Below are positions 60,389-64,000 of a stretch of DNA of 64,000 bases, one piece after another. Made by a program: the position numbers and the translations under genes. The notes below the pieces were generated by a model that saw only the letters and a list, made by a program, of their open reading frames with translations, searched no databases and was not told the DNA's origin. The DNA is from Microbispora sp. NBC_01189 (GTDB taxonomy: Bacteria > Actinomycetota > Actinomycetes > Streptosporangiales > Streptosporangiaceae). The DNA lies in NCBI RefSeq assembly GCF_036010665.1, contig NZ_CP108581.1, positions 4,507,501-4,571,500 on the forward strand, in the 5' to 3' direction. Within the stretch, counting starts at the first letter, position 1, and each line of letters begins with the position of its first letter.

Positions 60389-60973
60389 ATGAATGCGGTG
60401 AAACTCCCGAACAACCGGGCGTGGGGAGGGCCGCACAGGGCGGGGACGCCGGCCGAGGCCGGATCTCCAGGCTGGAGGCGATCGGTGACGGCGGGCGAGC
60501 GGCACGAGGGGTTCGTCGGGACGGGCCGGAAGCAGCGCGGTGCGGGCGTGCGCGCCTCGCCGGTCGCTCGGCCGTACGGCACCTGGCGGCGGGAGTTCCC
60601 CGGGGCGGACAGGTCGGTCGCCGAGGCCCGGGAGTGGGCGCGCGGCCTGCTCGGAGAGCGGGTCGCGGCACCGGTCCTCGACGACGTGGTGCTGCTGCTG
60701 AGCGAGGTGGTCACCAACGCCGTCACGCACTCCGACTCGGGACGCGGCGTGGACGGCCGGGTGGGGGTGCGGGTGACCTGCGACACCGGAGGCGTACGCG
60801 TCGAGGTGCGCGACGGCGGATCGGCCACCGGCGCGCCGGTGGTGCGGGCGCCGGACGCCGAGGCGGTCGGCGGGCGCGGCCTCTGGCTGGTGGACGGACT
60901 CGCCACCGCGTGGGGCACATGGCGGGACGACATCGGCGCGACGGTCTGGTTCCGGGTCGCCGTGCGCCCGTGA
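60389..60973 (+). CDS. RsbW-like ATP-binding (anti-sigma/histidine-kinase fold) protein
   Basis: This protein is up to 194 residues from the ATG at 60389; the conserved domain begins near residue 55, so a later start (GTG at 60486 or similar) is possible. It carries the HATPase_c_2 core: VVLLLSEVVTNAVTHSDSG (N-box), VRVEVRDGGSA (G1) and GGRGLWLVDGLATAWG (G2). Such short stand-alone kinases phosphorylate anti-anti-sigma factors or act as ATP-binding regulators and are abundant in actinomycetes. No partner anti-sigma antagonist gene is next to it. The IS element lies just upstream. Confidence 0.85.
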   Translation: MNAVKLPNNRAWGGPHRAGTPAEAGSPGWRRSVTAGERHEGFVGTGRKQRGAGVRASPVARPYGTWRREFPGADRSVAEAREWARGLLGERVAAPVLDDVVLLLSEVVTNAVTHSDSGRGVDGRVGVRVTCDTGGVRVEVRDGGSATGAPVVRAPDAEAVGGRGLWLVDGLATAWGTWRDDIGATVWFRVAVRP

Positions 60974-61033
60974 CCTCGGCGGACCGCCGGCACGCACGTG
61001 GTCGACGCAGCGGGACGCGCTACGCCACGGGGT

Positions 61034-61921
61034 TCAGGCGGCGGGTGGGGCTACGGTGGCCAGGATGGTCCGGAGCCGGCCGAGGAGCGCGGCCACGTCG
61101 TCCTCCCGGCCGACCGGCACGCGCAGGTGGTCGCGCAGCCCGATGGGAGCCAGGTCGGCGGCCCAGGTGTGGCCGGCCGCCCGCAGTCCGCCCGCGACCC
61201 GCGACGCCGTCCCGGGCAGCCGGACGAGCACGAAGTCGGCGGCCGAGGGGAGGAACTCGACGCCCAGCTCCGCCAGCCCCCGGCACAGCGACTCCCGGGC
61301 GGCCCGGTTGGCGGTGCGGAGGCGTTCCAGCGGGACCAGGTCGTGGGACGGCGGGGCGGCGGGCGGACGCGGCGCGGGCAGGCGTCCCACCACCGCGGGC
61401 GCCCCGATCAGATAGGCGAACCCCGGCGACCCGTAGGTCCGCAGCACGCAGACGTCGGACCCGTACCGCGCGTTCCACCGGGCGGAGGTGAAGCCCGGGC
61501 CCAGCGCGAACTCCGCGCTCGACTCGTCGAACACGACGAGCGTGCCGTACCGCCGGGCCGCCGCGCACAGCGACCGTACGGACTCGGCGTCGAGCACCCC
61601 GCCCGTCGGATCGTGCGGGTGGGCCACGACGACCAGGCCGGCGCCGCGCGCCATCCGCGCGCACAGCTCCTCGGCGCAGATCCGGTGATCGCGCAGGGGC
61701 AGCTCCACGAACGGCGTCCCGGCGGCGCGCAGGCTGTCGGCGTGCCCGCGCCGCGTCTGCGCGTTGATCACAGCGGGCCGGAGGTCAGCGCGGCGCGAGG
61801 CGGCGAGCAGGCGGATCAGCTCGTCGGCGTCCGCGGCGACGGCGACCCTGTCCTGCCCGACGAAGTGGCGCCGGGCGATCCGTCCGGCCAGGTCGGGGCC
61901 GGAACAGGACAAGGTGCGCAT
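61034..61921 (-). CDS. Class I/II aminotransferase-fold protein without lysine (probable pseudoenzyme)
   Basis: This 295-residue protein starts at the ATG at 61921 with AGGAGG upstream. It aligns with histidinol-phosphate-type PLP aminotransferases from the RHFVGQDRVAVAADADELIRLL block. It has AHPHDPTGGVLDAESV in place of NPNNPTG, FDESSAEFALGP (the PLP Asp) and LRDHLRVPVG (substrate Arg). It lacks the usual first 60 residues. The catalytic loop, normally SKxFG, reads RTYGSPGFAYLIG, and the whole protein contains no lysine, so it cannot form the internal aldimine. It is probably a non-catalytic derivative. It is divergent from the NAT gene. Confidence 0.82.
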   Translation of the reverse strand: MRTLSCSGPDLAGRIARRHFVGQDRVAVAADADELIRLLAASRRADLRPAVINAQTRRGHADSLRAAGTPFVELPLRDHRICAEELCARMARGAGLVVVAHPHDPTGGVLDAESVRSLCAAARRYGTLVVFDESSAEFALGPGFTSARWNARYGSDVCVLRTYGSPGFAYLIGAPAVVGRLPAPRPPAAPPSHDLVPLERLRTANRAARESLCRGLAELGVEFLPSAADFVLVRLPGTASRVAGGLRAAGHTWAADLAPIGLRDHLRVPVGREDDVAALLGRLRTILATVAPPAA

Positions 61922-62102
61922 GGTCGTCCTCCTGTCAAGGACACCAGGGGCAAACAGGGCTGTCCGCACCGTAGCCGGGCGCGCTATCAACGTGGTCTCA
62001 GCCGCATCCCACCGCCGCGGCGGCCTCAGCCCCGCCTCCGCGTGGTCTCGGGCCGCTCTCGCGGGCCGCCCTCGCGGCGCGCGCGATGGCACGATCGAAC
62101 GC

Positions 62103-62909
62103 ATGGACCAGCGGATGATGCGCGCCTATCTCGACCGCATCGGCGCCCCGGCGCCGCGCGCGGCCGACCTCGACACGTTGCGTGAGCTGCACCAGCGGCA
62201 CCTCTACCACGTGCCGTGGGAGAACATCCACACCCGTCTCGGCACGCCGGTCACCCTCGACGAGGACGTGTTCCTCGACAAGCTCGTACGGCTGCGCCGC
62301 GGCGGCGGGTGCTACGAGCTCAACGGCGCCTTCGCCGCGCTGCTGCGCGAGATCGGGTACGACGTCACGCTGCTCGCGGCGGCGGTGTTCGAGGAGGACG
62401 GCACGCCCGTCTTCCCGCTCGACCACCTCGTCCTGCGGGTCGAGCTGGACGGCCCCTGGCTGGTGGACGTCGGGTTCGGCCAGTTCAACGTGTTCCCGCT
62501 GCGCATGGACACCGACGAGCCGCAGCGTGACCCCGGGGGCGAGTTCCGGGTGGTCGAGGCCGGCCACGGCGACCTCGACGTGTACTGCGACGGCAGCCCG
62601 CGCTACCGGGTCGAGGCGCACCCCCGGCGACTGCGCGACTTCGTGCCGTCCTGGGACTGGCACCAGGTGTCGCCCGAGTCGTTCTGGAACGCGATGGACC
62701 TCTGCTCGCTCAGCACCCCGGACGGCCGGGTGACGCTGCACGGCAACCGGCTGATCACGACGTCGGGCGGCCGTACGACGGAGGTGACGCTGGAGGACGA
62801 GCAGGCGGTCGTGGCGGCCTACCGCGACATCTTCGGCATCGACCTGGACCGGTCGCCCGGAGCCTGCCACGCCGAGCGCTTCGCCACGACGGAATCCGTC
62901 AGTGCCTGA
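62103..62909 (+). CDS. nat: Arylamine N-acetyltransferase
   Basis: This 268-residue NAT starts at the ATG at 62103 (MDQRMMRAYLDRIG). The Cys-His-Asp triad is visible: Cys in RRGGGCYELNGAFA near 69, His in FPLDHLVLRVEL near 107, and Asp in WLVDVGFGQF near 122. It transfers acetyl from acetyl-CoA to arylamines or related acceptors; some homologues close amide rings in antibiotic pathways. Length matches the family (about 260-280). No cluster context on this side. It ends before a hairpin shared with the convergent mutase gene. Confidence 0.93.
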   Translation: MDQRMMRAYLDRIGAPAPRAADLDTLRELHQRHLYHVPWENIHTRLGTPVTLDEDVFLDKLVRLRRGGGCYELNGAFAALLREIGYDVTLLAAAVFEEDGTPVFPLDHLVLRVELDGPWLVDVGFGQFNVFPLRMDTDEPQRDPGGEFRVVEAGHGDLDVYCDGSPRYRVEAHPRRLRDFVPSWDWHQVSPESFWNAMDLCSLSTPDGRVTLHGNRLITTSGGRTTEVTLEDEQAVVAAYRDIFGIDLDRSPGACHAERFATTESVSA

Positions 62910-62917
62910 GCCGCCCG

Positions 62918-62944
62918 CCCCCAGCCCGGAGGCCGGGCTGGGGG
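62918..62944. terminator. Bidirectional hairpin between NAT and mutase genes
   Basis: CCCCCAGCCCGG (62918-62929) pairs with CCGGGCTGGGGG (62933-62944) around an AGG loop, between convergent stop codons. Confidence 0.8.
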
Positions 62945-62950
62945 CCGGGT

Positions 62951-63367
62951 TCACTTGTCGAGCAGGGCGGCGACGTCGCCGACGATGACGTCGAGGCGGC
63001 TGCCGGTGCCGAAGATCCCGTCCACGCCGAGGGCCAGCAGCGTGGTCCGGTCCTCGGCCGGGATCGTGCCGCCGACGACGACCCGCACGTCTCCCAGCCC
63101 CTCGGCGCCCAGGGCGCCCATCAGGCGGCGGCACTCGTGCAGGTGGTTGCCCGACAGAGACGACAACCCGACCATGTCGGGCCGCTCCCGGCGTACGGCG
63201 GCCACGAGGTCGGCAGGGGTGGTGTGCCCGAGATAGACCACGTCCATCCCGGCCTCCCGCAGCCCGTTGCACACCACGATGGCGCCCCGCCAGTGGGCGT
63301 CCATCCCCAGCTTCGCCACGACGCCCTTGCGGCCGCTCAGCTCTCCTGCCACAACGGGAACTCCCAT
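62951..63367 (-). CDS. Cobalamin-binding small subunit of acyl-CoA mutase
   Basis: This protein is 138 residues from the ATG at 63367 (MGVPVVAGELSGRKGVVAKLG). It is a stand-alone B12-binding domain with the DxHxxG cobalamin signature in GMDAHWRGAIVVC, GLSSLSGNHLHECRRL near 72 and VVVGGTIPAEDRTTLLALG near 100. It pairs with the large subunit immediately upstream; their frames overlap by about 31 bp, so the start may be a little further in (e.g. GTG 63352). The isobutyryl-CoA and related mutases have this split architecture. The substrate cannot be told from the small subunit. Confidence 0.9.
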   Translation of the reverse strand: MGVPVVAGELSGRKGVVAKLGMDAHWRGAIVVCNGLREAGMDVVYLGHTTPADLVAAVRRERPDMVGLSSLSGNHLHECRRLMGALGAEGLGDVRVVVGGTIPAEDRTTLLALGVDGIFGTGSRLDVIVGDVAALLDK

Positions 63368-64000
63368 CGTCCCAGCTCGTCGCGGAACACCCGGCCGAGC
63401 TCGCCCAACGTGACATCCGCGTCGACCGCGTCGAGAACCGCCGGCATGACGTTCTCGCCGTCCCGGCAGGCGCGGGCGACCCGCTTGAGGGCGACGCCGG
63501 CCGCCTCCCGGTCGCGGCGGGACCGCGTCCGCTCCAGCGCGGCCACCTGCCGGTCGAGACTGCCGTCGGGCAGTTCGAAGCGGTCGAGCTCCTCGGCGTC
63601 GCCGTCGAGTTGCGTGTTGACGCCGACGACCAGGCGCTCGCCGTTCTCGATCGCCTTCTGCTCGGCGAAGGCGGTCCGCGCGAGCTCCGCGTGTACCCAT
63701 CCCCGCTCGGTCGCGGCGACGATCCCGCCGAGCTCCCCGATGCGCTCCAGGACCCGCCGGGCCCGCTCCTCCAGCGCGTCGGTGAGGTACTCCACGAGGT
63801 AGCTGCCGCCGAGCGGGTCGGCGACCTTCGCCACCCCGGTCTCGTGCAGCAGCACGTACTGCGTGCGCAGCGCGGTCAGCGCGGCGTGCTCGCTCGGGAT
63901 GCACACCGCCTCGTCGTACCCGTTGACGTGCAGCGACTGGGTGCCGCCGCACACCGCCGCGAGGCCCTGCAGGGCGCTCCGCGCGATGTTGACGTGCGCG
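63337..64000 (-). CDS. Acyl-CoA mutase large subunit, C-terminal part (cut by window edge)
   Basis: About 221 residues, entering from the right edge, match methylmalonyl-CoA mutase-type TIM barrels: ARSALQGLAAVCGGTQSLHVNGYDEA, IPSEHAALTALRTQYVLLHETGVAKVADPLGGSYLVE and NGERLVVGVNTQ. The chain ends before any B12 domain, which is supplied by the adjacent small subunit. Such split enzymes include isobutyryl-, ethylmalonyl- and hydroxyisobutyryl-CoA mutases; the residues that set specificity lie outside the window. A mutase of this type could feed branched precursors but has no link here to the PKSE cluster. Confidence 0.92.
   Translation of the reverse strand, partial: AHVNIARSALQGLAAVCGGTQSLHVNGYDEAVCIPSEHAALTALRTQYVLLHETGVAKVADPLGGSYLVEYLTDALEERARRVLERIGELGGIVAATERGWVHAELARTAFAEQKAIENGERLVVGVNTQLDGDAEELDRFELPDGSLDRQVAALERTRSRRDREAAGVALKRVARACRDGENVMPAVLDAVDADVTLGELGRVFRDELGRWEFPLWQES

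Overview
The window is GC-rich actinomycete DNA, probably from the Streptosporangiaceae/Thermomonosporaceae side of the group. This is judged from codon usage, GTG/TTG starts, mycothiol-type enzymes, XRE-DUF397 pairs, CBM2-linked GH11 xylanases and the family mix. No rRNA, tRNA or CRISPR array was seen.

Bases 1 to about 35,840 look like one specialised-metabolite locus built on an enediyne polyketide cassette. The five diagnostic genes are all present: a DUF1702/UnbL protein (10200-11201, -), an FG-GAP/UnbV protein (14645-16627, +), an RnfD-like UnbU membrane protein (16624-17685, +), the iterative enediyne synthase PKSE (20636-26533, -) and the hot-dog thioesterase (20171-20629, -). Around them lie two AraC regulators, a P450, a flavin-dependent halogenase-like enzyme, two GMC oxidoreductases, a styrene-monooxygenase-like flavoprotein, an SDR, an AhpD-like protein, a SAM methyltransferase, a flavin reductase, a cation/H+ antiporter and a DHA2-type exporter with an HxlR regulator. 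Right of PKSE is a plus-strand run: asparagine-synthase-like amidotransferase, accDA fusion, accB, accC and a mycothiol-dependent isomerase-like protein. A divergent TetR separates this from a flavin reductase and a UbiB/ABC1 kinase-like protein. No chromoprotein apoprotein, sugar pathway, glycosyltransferase or SgcF-like epoxide hydrolase is visible, so the product class cannot be assigned; the left border is outside the window.

Bases 35.9-40.1 kb hold a small membrane-protein pseudogene, a TetR lacking its DNA-binding domain, an LLM flavin enzyme, an intact TetR and a second DHA2 exporter. The last three are linked by shared CTGAGR-N3-CCTCAG operators.

Bases 40.1-51.5 kb carry a minus-strand operon in the order WGR/DUF4132, MoxR AAA ATPase, DUF5682, VWA and SWIM zinc finger. 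This is the same protein set as the little-understood E. coli yehI-L-M-P-Q locus. A TnpB-only IS200/IS605-type element sits between the VWA and SWIM genes.

Bases 51.8-55.5 kb hold a ThuA-like gene and two divergent, nearly identical GH11 xylanase genes that form an inverted duplication with duplicated paired operators. Bases 55.5-60.2 kb hold a GHKL ATPase fused to a PD-(D/E)XK-like nuclease (a candidate defence gene), an XRE-DUF397 pair, and an IS4-type element with clean 17-bp inverted repeats, a 10-bp target duplication and a frameshifted transposase. The right end holds an RsbW-like kinase, a lysine-free aminotransferase-fold protein, an arylamine N-acetyltransferase, and a cobalamin-dependent acyl-CoA mutase pair whose large subunit is cut by the window edge.
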